9,639 bases of DNA from Actinomycetota bacterium (GTDB lineage: Bacteria; Actinomycetota; Thermoleophilia; Solirubrobacterales; Solirubrobacteraceae): NCBI GenBank assembly GCA_903970315.1, contig CAJCIJ010000140.1:1-9639 (forward strand), in the 5' to 3' direction. Position 1 is the stretch's first letter. Each line of letters starts with the position of its first letter. Positions 1 through 6,126 of this stretch are shown here, one piece after another. The notes under the pieces were generated by a model. The model was not told where the DNA came from. It did no database searches and was given only the letters and a program-made list of their open reading frames with translations. A program made the translations under genes and the position numbers.

Positions 1-272
1 CCGCCATACGAGCCGATGGTGACCGGTCTCGAATCACTGCCACCGCCGGGGAGTCTGAGGGTGCCGGAAAATGTCTGGCCCGCGTGGAAATAAATCGCGT
101 CTCCCGGCGCCCAAACGCGGCCGCCGAGCGCCTCCAGCGTACGGAGCGGCCGGTCGGCGGTTCCTGGGTTTGCGTCGTTTCCATTGCGGTCCACATACGC
201 GGTTGCGGCCATCGCCTCGTCCGCCCACATCCACCCGCACACCAGCAGGGCGGACAGCAGCAGCATTCTCAT
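1..272 (-). CDS. Secreted right-handed parallel beta-helix protein, N-terminal fragment
   Basis: Reading leftwards from an ATG at 272, the frame stays open to the window edge for 90 codons. It begins with MRMLLLSALLVCG and a hydrophobic stretch ending near A-M-A-A, a plausible Sec signal peptide cleaved around residue 22-23. The mature start has Y-V-D-R-N-G-N-D-A-N-P-G-T, then W-A-P-G-D-A-I-Y-F-H-A-G and R-P-V-T-I-G-S-Y-G-G. This is the usual entry (DUF1565-like) to bacterial parallel beta-helix proteins, many of which bind or cleave polysaccharides. The complete gene upstream at 374-3562 has the same opening, with N-G-S-D-A-N-P-G-T and P-I-T-F-E-P-Y-G, so the two look like tandem paralogues. 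The catalytic part is outside the window and the activity cannot be named. The second ATG, at 266, is an alternative start. No Shine-Dalgarno sequence is visible. The 101 bases between the two genes hold no clear terminator or promoter. Confidence 0.8.
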   Translation of the reverse strand, partial: MRMLLLSALLVCGWMWADEAMAATAYVDRNGNDANPGTADRPLRTLEALGGRVWAPGDAIYFHAGQTFSGTLRLPGGGSDSRPVTIGSYG

Positions 273-373
273 AGTTGGGGGAGCGTAGCAGGTGCGTCAA
301 ATCAGGCTCCGCATTCCATCCTGAATAGTAGCCGCCGCGGCAATCGGACCCGGGACTTCGCCAGCCTCACCGC

Positions 374-3300
374 TTACTGCACGGTAATGTTCAGGCGAAA
401 ATATTGCGCAGTGCCGGAAGAGGGGACCACACAGGTGTGTGTCTGGCCGTCGCCGATGATCCCAGTGTATGGAGCGACGGGTGTCCAGGGACCGGTTTGG
501 ACGTTGCTGGTGCTCAGGAGATCGTAAGTGCGCGTCATACCCTGGTAACCCGTGCCGGACGCGCTGTTGGTGGGAAAGCTGACCGTGGTCTGTGACGCAT
601 CGGCAGATACCATTGTGAGCGCCGGCGGCGTCTCCGGCTGGCCCGGTTGCAGGCCGAAGACATATTTCGTGAGATTGCTCATGCCATCTCCGTCCGGGGT
701 GGCGCAGTCGGCGGCGTTGCCGCTGTTGGCGATGGTCCCGTAGTACAGGTTGCGCCAGGCTTGCTGGTTGGTCCAGGTGGTCGCAGGCACCGTTGGGCTA
801 TAAGTGGAGAGGCCGTTCTGGTTGTACGAGCGGACGCGGTAGTAATAAGTCGTCCCCACGGAGAGACCGGTGTCGCTCGCCGTTGAACCCGGCGCACAGA
901 CGCTGGCGACCTCGACGAAGTTTTGGTTGTCCATCGAACGTTCCACTTTGAAGCCGCTCTCCGTGGCGCCGGGAGGCACCCATCCAATCTGGATTTGGTT
1001 TTGGGACATGGCGGTCGCGGCTGGCCCGGTGGGCGCCGGAGGAGGCAAGAGCGGCGACGCCGGTAAAAAGGATAAATACTCCATATTGCAGACTCCGGCT
1101 CCGCCTTTAAAGAGAAGATAGATATTCTGCGTGCCGGAAATCGGCGTAACGGGCGCGGTAAGGGAGGTATATGTCCCATAGTTTCCCGTCCCCGGGACAT
1201 AAATGTCCGCGATCAACGGGCCGGTAAGGCTCCCGAGGTGCACCTCTATGAAGTTGTTAGCCGAGGTCGCTCCGCTGGCCACTTGCACACTGACCTGCGA
1301 CGCTCCTGGCCCGAAATTCACGTTCGCATATTCCGCCCAGTCCCCGTTGTCGCAGCTCCCGATGCACGCCGGCGTGACGCTCAGCCCGCTCTGGGCGTCG
1401 AGCGAATTGGCCGGGATGTTGGAAAACGCGTTGTGGCCCGCGGTGGTTGCCGTTGCATAGTTGCTGTTCGCGGATTCATCCGCGCGCACCCGGTAGTAGT
1501 AAGTCCCTGGCACGACGGTGGCATCCGTGTAGAAGGTCGTACGGGCCGGGAGCCTGGCTAATTCCGTGAAGCTCTGCTCATCGGTGGAGCGTTCCAGGAT
1601 GAGGGCGTTTTCGTTATTGGCGTTGTCCGTCCATGATAATTGAATGTTCGATCCCGCGGGCGCCGCGGTCAGGTTGGTCGGGTAGGCTGGGGTGCTTGTG
1701 TTAATCCGGGAACCGGCGCTCCACGGCGTCTGGCTGAAGTCATAGGCGCCCATATCCTGCGATACGCCCCCATTATCGTCCGCATAATACGGCAGAACAA
1801 GGCCGGCGGCGACCGCCGGAGAAGTGCTCTGCAAGCAGAAGTTTAGCCTGGCCGGAGCCACAAAGAGCGGGTTCGTGCCGCTGCTAAGGTTATTGGATAC
1901 CACAGCCCCCGTATAGGTCGTGACCGGCGCGGTGAAGATATTGTTGATGACCTGGCTGCCCGCCTGGCTGCCAGTCGCGCCTCCGGAGAGGCTGTAGTAG
2001 AATGCAACCGCCGTGTTATTGTACCATAGGATATTCTGGCTCCCGAGGTTGTAATGGAGCGCCCAGGTGGTGTTATAAATCAGGTTGTGGTGGACCTGGA
2101 AATTGACCGAGTTGTTGTCGATATAAATGCCGGAGGCTCCGTTGCTCGCGCATACGTTGTCACTCACACGGTTATAAGAGATTTCGGTGTTCTGGCCATC
2201 ATGCGCAAAGGTGTACATCGCTCCCCCATCCACTGTCCCGAGCATGGACCTGTAAAGCACGTTATTATGGACATATCCCGACTGGAGTGTGCGGATGAGG
2301 AATAGACCGCGGCCGCTGTTATAACACGTGTTATAGGCAATCTCGTTACTGCTCGAGATCGCGGGGGAGAGACCCGTATTGATCGCTCCGCAGTCCACGT
2401 CCAGGTAATCGACATCATGGATCGTGCAGTTTTCGACCAATTGGCAGGTGCCCAGCAGCGAGACACCATTGCCCGCGCTGTAGGCCAGTGTGCTGTTGCT
2501 CAGCGTGTCATGGTTTCCATTCAGGATAATGCCGGAGTCCTGCATGTGAATCGTAAAGCCGCTGCTCGTGTTATTGAGCGCGTAGTGGCTCAGGTATGAG
2601 CACGAGAGATGATCCAGGACAAGGTACTGGCTGGTCGCCGAGGAATTAATGGCGCAGGCAAACAGCGAGAGACCCTGTACCGTGATATAAGAGAGACCGC
2701 TCAGGTCGAACCCGTAGTCCCGCTGCTTCGCCTCCACCACATGATTGACCGGCGAGTCATTCTGCGGAGGCCAGAGATAGAGAAGCCCCGCTTTTGCATC
2801 GATGAACCACTCACTGGGAGTATCAAGCAGGGAAAGCAGGCCAAAGAGATAGTAGCGATTTCCAGCCTTCGGGTAATAAGTGCTGCCGCGGTAGTGCCAA
2901 TTAAACTGGATCGATCCCGGCGCGGAACTCGTGACCGTCCCGGTCTGTGCGACCCAGTTGGGGCCAAGCAACGCATGAATCGTCGCGCCGTTAAAGAAGC
3001 CCGCCGGCTGCGTGAGCGCCGGGTCCGCAAAGCTTCCCGTATAGGTGCCGTCCGGGTTGGCTGTAGCGCTGACACTCCCGCTCGTGGCGACCGATTTGAC
3101 CTGCCGGCTGATATCCAGCGTGGTATTCGGCCAGCGCGCCTGGTTCATCATGGTCCCATCGACGAATACCTGGTCATGGTCGCCCAGCGAACCGGAAAAG
3201 GGCGCTTCATAGATCCCGCCGGAGTAAACCGACCACCCGGTGACGACGTCGGCGCCGCTCACCGTCACCGGCTCCGTGCCATACGGCTCAAACGTGATCG

Positions 3301-3562
3301 GCGCGCCCGCCGTCCCGGAGTTGGCCGGTACCACCGTCTCCCGGTACGTCCCTGCGCGGATACAGCAGGTGTCGCCCCCCACCATGATGGAGGCGGCCAT
3401 TTGGATATGTTGAAAAGGCAGGCTGAACGTCCCGGGATTGGCATCACTGCCATTCGTCGCGACGTAGTAGGTACTGGCAAGCAAGCCGGGGGCGGCCATG
3501 CAAAGAAAAACGACTCCCAAGGCGATAGGTTTCCTTGGCAACGTAAGGAGCGTGGAGATCAT
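374..3562 (-). CDS. Large secreted multidomain protein: beta-helix, FN3, CBM6-like, FN3, C-terminal module
   Basis: A 1062-residue open frame from an ATG at 3562 to a TAA at 374. Residues 1-30 form a signal peptide (basic start, hydrophobic core, likely cut after L-L-A-S). Residues 31 to about 610 form a right-handed parallel beta-helix, opening with N-G-S-D-A-N-P-G-T and continuing with Asn-rich rungs such as H-N-N-V-L-Y, H-H-N-L-I-Y-N and N-N-I-F. Residues 625-708 and 840-930 are fibronectin type III domains, each ending in T-Y-Y-Y-R-V-R. Residues 709-835 resemble a family 6 carbohydrate-binding module (G-D-W-A-E-Y near 740; G-T-Q-N-I-Y-L-L-F near 810; an aromatic-rich end). Residues 933-1062 form a tail with D-G-D-G-M-S-N-L near 957, of the kind seen in verrucomicrobial exported proteins. 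The architecture suggests an extracellular polysaccharide lyase or glycoside hydrolase. I cannot identify catalytic residues, so the substrate is unknown. No Shine-Dalgarno sequence precedes the ATG; a run of eight C lies there instead. Confidence 0.92.
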   Translation of the reverse strand: MISTLLTLPRKPIALGVVFLCMAAPGLLASTYYVATNGSDANPGTFSLPFQHIQMAASIMVGGDTCCIRAGTYRETVVPANSGTAGAPITFEPYGTEPVTVSGADVVTGWSVYSGGIYEAPFSGSLGDHDQVFVDGTMMNQARWPNTTLDISRQVKSVATSGSVSATANPDGTYTGSFADPALTQPAGFFNGATIHALLGPNWVAQTGTVTSSAPGSIQFNWHYRGSTYYPKAGNRYYLFGLLSLLDTPSEWFIDAKAGLLYLWPPQNDSPVNHVVEAKQRDYGFDLSGLSYITVQGLSLFACAINSSATSQYLVLDHLSCSYLSHYALNNTSSGFTIHMQDSGIILNGNHDTLSNSTLAYSAGNGVSLLGTCQLVENCTIHDVDYLDVDCGAINTGLSPAISSSNEIAYNTCYNSGRGLFLIRTLQSGYVHNNVLYRSMLGTVDGGAMYTFAHDGQNTEISYNRVSDNVCASNGASGIYIDNNSVNFQVHHNLIYNTTWALHYNLGSQNILWYNNTAVAFYYSLSGGATGSQAGSQVINNIFTAPVTTYTGAVVSNNLSSGTNPLFVAPARLNFCLQSTSPAVAAGLVLPYYADDNGGVSQDMGAYDFSQTPWSAGSRINTSTPAYPTNLTAAPAGSNIQLSWTDNANNENALILERSTDEQSFTELARLPARTTFYTDATVVPGTYYYRVRADESANSNYATATTAGHNAFSNIPANSLDAQSGLSVTPACIGSCDNGDWAEYANVNFGPGASQVSVQVASGATSANNFIEVHLGSLTGPLIADIYVPGTGNYGTYTSLTAPVTPISGTQNIYLLFKGGAGVCNMEYLSFLPASPLLPPPAPTGPAATAMSQNQIQIGWVPPGATESGFKVERSMDNQNFVEVASVCAPGSTASDTGLSVGTTYYYRVRSYNQNGLSTYSPTVPATTWTNQQAWRNLYYGTIANSGNAADCATPDGDGMSNLTKYVFGLQPGQPETPPALTMVSADASQTTVSFPTNSASGTGYQGMTRTYDLLSTSNVQTGPWTPVAPYTGIIGDGQTHTCVVPSSGTAQYFRLNITVQ

Positions 3563-3787
3563 TGAACGGGGGGGGTGGGGAGTCAGCTTTTTGCTTACGC
3601 ACCGCTCCGTGTAAAGCGTAATCAGTTACATTTATGGATCGGCGCAGGATAGGATCGTGCACCGTGTAGCCAAGCAAGTTGAGCTCATCCGAACGCTGAG
3701 GCTGGCCAGCCGGAATCAGCGGGCTGTTTTGAATGCTGCCGGGGTGGCAGACCTCTCAGCGATTGGGGGGGGATTGTTGCCTCGGCT
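3563..3787. other. Intergenic region between beta-helix gene and aldo/keto reductase
   Basis: These 225 bases hold no coding sequence I can support; short frames here have no recognisable protein. On the plus strand there are two runs of eight G, at 3568-3575 (five bases before the beta-helix ATG when read on the minus strand) and at 3765-3772. A spaced inverted repeat lies at 3595-3621. No promoter with good matches to both the -35 and -10 consensus is seen for the beta-helix gene. No stem followed by a T-run is seen for the end of the reductase gene. Confidence 0.6.
3595..3621. repeat. Spaced inverted repeat upstream of the beta-helix gene
   Basis: TTACGC at 3595-3600 is matched by its inverse GCGTAA at 3616-3621, with 15 bases between. 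The arms are 21 bases apart centre to centre, about two helical turns, and lie 33-59 bases upstream of the beta-helix start codon. This spacing would suit a dimeric regulator binding one face of DNA. A 6-bp arm can occur by chance, so an operator role is only a suggestion. Confidence 0.2.
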
Positions 3788-4441
3788 TCACTTTCCTCTG
3801 GGAATGAACCCGGGAACGCCGGTCTCCACGACGGCATTGAACCTTATCCGCGTCTTGATTCCGTCGTTGATCTCCCGCATGGCGTCTTCAGGGAGGGTGG
3901 AGACATCAAAGTTTTCCCGTAGCCGGCTGGGTGTCTTTGTGGTGGTCAGGAGCGCCGTTCCGCGTTGAATCGCCCACGCGAGCGCGACTTGGGCCGGAGT
4001 TTTGCCGACCCGATTGGCGATAGCGGTAATGACGGGATCCGCCAGCAAGTTGGGCTCGCTGCTATGACCCAGCGGGGCGAAAGCTTGTAGTACGATTCCA
4101 TTCTTTCGGCAATAGTCCAAAAGGTCCCATTCCGGCAGATACGGATGGGATTCGACGTGAACCACCGCCGGCTTGATGGTCGCGGCTTCAACGATTTCCT
4201 TCACCTTTTCCAGGCTTACGTCGGATAATCCGATCGCTTTGCACTTGCCCTCGTCCACTAGTTCCTCCAACGCCCCCCACGTATCTAATAGCTTCACGCT
4301 TCTGTCATAGATCACATCGCCGTTCGCGTCCCTCGGGTCTTGAACGTCTCCAGGTTGGAAGGCGAAAGGGGTGTGGATGAGATAGAGATCGAGGTAGTCG
4401 ATCTGGAGCCTCTTGAGGCTTGCCTCAAATGCCGGTTTGAC
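3788..4441 (-). CDS. Aldo/keto reductase, 5'-truncated at the sequence junction
   Basis: The C-terminal two thirds (about 217 residues) of an NADPH-dependent aldo/keto reductase, which normally has about 320 residues and reduces carbonyls to alcohols in the cytoplasm. Family sequence is clear from V-K-P-A-F-E-A-S-L at 4441. It continues with Y-L-D-L-Y-L-I-H-T-P, where the His codon at 4375-4373 is the conserved catalytic His. G-L-S-D-V and E-S-H-P-Y-L-P-E-W follow, then F-A-P-L-G-H-S, and T-K-T-P-S-R-L-R-E-N-F near the end, the usual cofactor-phosphate motif. It ends in F-I-P-R-G-K and a TGA at 3788. The N-terminal strands with the catalytic Asp, Tyr and Lys are missing. The frame upstream of 4441 stays open but loses all family resemblance. 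A GTG at 4315 gives a shorter apparent frame, but it is an internal valine codon. As present here the gene could not make an active enzyme. The truncation is most simply explained by the chimeric junction. Confidence 0.88.
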   Translation of the reverse strand, partial: VKPAFEASLKRLQIDYLDLYLIHTPFAFQPGDVQDPRDANGDVIYDRSVKLLDTWGALEELVDEGKCKAIGLSDVSLEKVKEIVEAATIKPAVVHVESHPYLPEWDLLDYCRKNGIVLQAFAPLGHSSEPNLLADPVITAIANRVGKTPAQVALAWAIQRGTALLTTTKTPSRLRENFDVSTLPEDAMREINDGIKTRIRFNAVVETGVPGFIPRGK

Positions 4442-4974
4442 GCGCTCGGCCGGTCGCGCGATGTCGCGGGCGCGGCTCTGGCGCCACTTCCCTGCGCAGC
4501 CGCAGCACGCACCGGCGCGCTCTGTCGCGGCCTGCGCGCCGCCGTGGGCTCCTGCTCGCGGGGCCGCCGCGGCGCGGGGGAAGGGACTCCGGAGGGCGAG
4601 ACGGCAGGCGACGTGGGGGGGACCGCCGGCAGTGCACCGCCCGAAACGTCGGCAAGCGCGCCCGACAGCGCGGCGGCGTAAGCGCGCGCGCCGTCTGAGC
4701 CTTCGATGGCGTCGTAGGTGACCAGTCGCTGCGCTGCGCCCTGCTGGCCCAGCAGGTAGTCGCCGATCTGCTCTCGCTCGCTATCGGCAACGGCACCCGC
4801 CAGGTCGGGGGCCAGCGCCACCAGGGCGCCCTGTGCGCGCTCGCGCACCGCTCCCTCGTCGAGCTCCAGCGCCTCGGCGATGTCCGCGTAGCTCTTTCCC
4901 CGGCGCAGGATCAGCGAGAGCACGGCACGCTGGTCAGGCGGCAGGGCGTCTATGGGTGGCTTTGGGTCTGGCAT
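4312..4974 (-). CDS. Sigma-70 region-4-like HTH protein, 3' part lost at the junction
   Basis: From an ATG at 4974 the frame reads 220 codons to a TGA at 4312, but only about the first 175 residues belong to the original gene. Residues 9-52 (L-P-P-D-Q-R-A-V-L-S, then K-S-Y-A-D-I-A-E-A-L, then V-R-E-R-A) match the sigma-70 region 4 type of helix-turn-helix. Residues 55-112 are acidic and helical. Residues 113-175 are a Pro/Ala/Arg-rich linker. In actinobacterial proteins of this build such a linker often leads to a membrane segment, which would lie beyond the break. From about residue 178 on, the frame is the aldo/keto reductase DNA read out of frame (the Ser/Thr-rich stretch ending in T-R-G-T-R-T-A-M) and has no meaning. 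The regulator's target is unknown; it may be an anti-sigma-like or sigma-related membrane protein. It lies 130 bases downstream of the desaturase on the same strand. Confidence 0.6.
   Translation of the reverse strand: MPDPKPPIDALPPDQRAVLSLILRRGKSYADIAEALELDEGAVRERAQGALVALAPDLAGAVADSEREQIGDYLLGQQGAAQRLVTYDAIEGSDGARAYAAALSGALADVSGGALPAVPPTSPAVSPSGVPSPAPRRPREQEPTAARRPRQSAPVRAAAAQGSGARAAPATSRDRPSASNRHLRQASRGSRSTTSISISSTPLSPSNLETFKTRGTRTAM
4436..4460. other. Probable chimeric junction between two unrelated genomes
   Basis: To the left, an aldo/keto reductase on the minus strand is recognisable up to about 4441. To the right, a different minus-strand protein starts at 4974 and runs in another frame towards this point. 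Neither gene is complete and both break here. Base composition changes sharply: the right side is much richer in G and C and shows the dense antisense open frames typical of very high GC genomes, while the left side does not. No inverted repeat, target duplication, transposase or integrase is visible at the boundary. The exact base cannot be fixed by eye. The reductase residues R-P-x-E-R-V could extend its side to about 4456. Confidence 0.75.
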
Positions 4975-5060
4975 CGGCGTGTGCGAGGCCCGCCGAGGGT
5001 AGCCGGTCGGTCTGCGTCGGGTCGCACCGGCGCGCGCGTGTCAGGAGGCCCGCCCCCTGC

Positions 5061-5073
5061 CCGGAGCGTCCGG
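5061..5073 (-). terminator. Short GC hairpin after the desaturase gene
   Basis: CCGGA and TCCGG, separated by three bases, can form a five-base stem 32 bases past the desaturase stop codon, in the 130-base gap before the HTH gene. There is no T-run, so it is not a standard intrinsic terminator. In DNA this GC-rich, such stems are common by chance. Confidence 0.2.
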
Positions 5074-5104
5074 CAGTGCGCGCCGTCCGGCGATCCGGGC
5101 TGCT

Positions 5105-6046
5105 TCAGGACGAAGCGTCGGCTGATGCCGGAGTGCCGGCGCCGACGGATCCCGCCGCAGGCACGCGCATGCGCTCGCGCTGCTTCTCGGGGCTGACCGT
5201 CACAACGTCCCAAGCAAGCCCCACCTTGCCCATCGCAAGGATCAGCCAGCCCGAGGGGTCAAGCTCATACCAGCGCAGCCCGTGAAAGGCCGAGCGGGGG
5301 AAGGCGTGATGGTTGTGGTGCCAGGCCTCGCCCAGCGACGGCAGCGCCAGCCAGAAGACGTTCGTGGACTGGTCGCGAACGTCAAAGCGGCGCTTGCCGA
5401 AGACATGACAGATGGAGTTGATCGACCAGGTCACATGGTGCACCAGGAACACCCGCACCAGGCCGGCCCACACGTAGACCGACAGGGCCGCCATCCAGGA
5501 GCCTCCGCTGAGCGCGTAGCCGAGAGCCGCCGGTATGAGCAGGCCGATAAGCGCAATCAGGGGAAACCTACGGTTGATCTTGCGCATCGTGGGATCGGAC
5601 ACCAGGTCGGCGGCGTAGCGGCGCGAGGAGGCCTGACCATGGGTCGAGAACAGCCAGCCCGTGTGCGCGTGCCAGAGGCCTTGGAGCACGCCCTTGACGC
5701 CGTCAGCGTCATGCACGTGGGGGCTGTGCGGATCGCCCTCTTCGTCGGGGAAGGTGTGGTGCTTGCGGTGGTCTGCCACCCAGTCGATGACTCCGCCCTC
5801 AAGCGCCATCGAGCCCGCGATGGCGAACGCGTAGCGAATCCAGCGGTGGGTCTCAAAGGCGCGGTGGGTGAGCAGGCGGTGGTAGCCCACCGTGATTCCC
5901 ATCCCCGTGATCAGGTACATGACCGCCAGCACGCCAAGGTCCAGCGGGTCCAGCAGACGGTTCCAGAGCAGAGCCCCACCTACGATCAGCGCGACAAACG
6001 GGATGATCACCGCGCTCAGGTTCGCGTTGCGCTCCAGGCGGGTCAT
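5105..6046 (-). CDS. Membrane fatty-acid (acyl-CoA type) delta-9-like desaturase
   Basis: A 313-residue integral membrane di-iron desaturase that introduces a double bond into saturated acyl chains using oxygen and an electron donor. The three histidine boxes are clear: H-R-L-L-T-H (56-61), H-R-K-H-H (93-97) and H-H-N-H-H (243-247). Other family signatures are G-D-P-H-S-P-H (104-110), W-H-A-H-T-G-W (125-131) and the segment from H203-H204 to H214. Hydrophobic membrane spans lie near 12-30, 34-52, 162-180 and 184-202. The length fits the OLE1/DesC-like family. The start is uncertain. The ATG at 6046 gives a normal N-terminus, but the frame is open upstream. A TTG at 6130, overlapping the TGA of the condensing-enzyme gene, would add 28 residues rich in Thr, Pro and Asn and allow translational coupling. 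Neither start has a good ribosome binding site. The Pro/Ala/Ser-rich C-terminal tail (295-313) is non-conserved. Same strand and order suggest cotranscription with the condensing enzyme. Confidence 0.92.
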   Translation of the reverse strand: MTRLERNANLSAVIIPFVALIVGGALLWNRLLDPLDLGVLAVMYLITGMGITVGYHRLLTHRAFETHRWIRYAFAIAGSMALEGGVIDWVADHRKHHTFPDEEGDPHSPHVHDADGVKGVLQGLWHAHTGWLFSTHGQASSRRYAADLVSDPTMRKINRRFPLIALIGLLIPAALGYALSGGSWMAALSVYVWAGLVRVFLVHHVTWSINSICHVFGKRRFDVRDQSTNVFWLALPSLGEAWHHNHHAFPRSAFHGLRWYELDPSGWLILAMGKVGLAWDVVTVSPEKQRERMRVPAAGSVGAGTPASADASS

Positions 6047-6090
6047 GGGCTGACCGTGAGCGTTCGCCTCGGCTCTTGCCTCGGCTGTCA

Positions 6091-6120
6091 GGGTTGGGTT
6101 TGGGTTTGGGGTTGGGGTGG
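6091..6120 (+). other. G-quadruplex-like tract between condensing enzyme and desaturase
   Basis: The plus strand carries five runs of three or four G separated by TT or TTT, followed by TGG; the first 18 bases are GGGTTGGGTTTGGGTTTG. This meets the usual G4 pattern of four or more G-runs with loops of 1-7 bases. Both flanking genes are on the minus strand, so the G-rich strand is the transcription template and the mRNA would carry the C/A-rich complement. If the desaturase starts at the TTG at 6130, the tract encodes the linker T-P-T-P-N-P-N-P-T. If it starts at 6046, the tract is untranslated. Confidence 0.6.
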
Positions 6121-6126
6121 CTGTTG

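Noticed and set aside
84..527. 147-codon plus-strand frame across the gap at 273-373
   Set aside because: It overlaps two well-supported minus-strand genes and shows no domain or plausible start context.
2609..3565. 318-codon plus-strand frame opposite the beta-helix gene
   Set aside because: It is antisense to a clear secreted multidomain protein, rich in Arg, and has no recognisable domain.
4313..4315. GTG as the start of a short complete reductase
   Set aside because: Clear family sequence, including the catalytic His at 4375, continues upstream of it, so it is an internal valine.
4312..4440. C-terminal 40-odd residues of the HTH frame as a real domain or natural gene fusion
   Set aside because: The same bases encode conserved aldo/keto reductase sequence in another frame, so the Ser/Thr-rich tail is an out-of-frame artefact.
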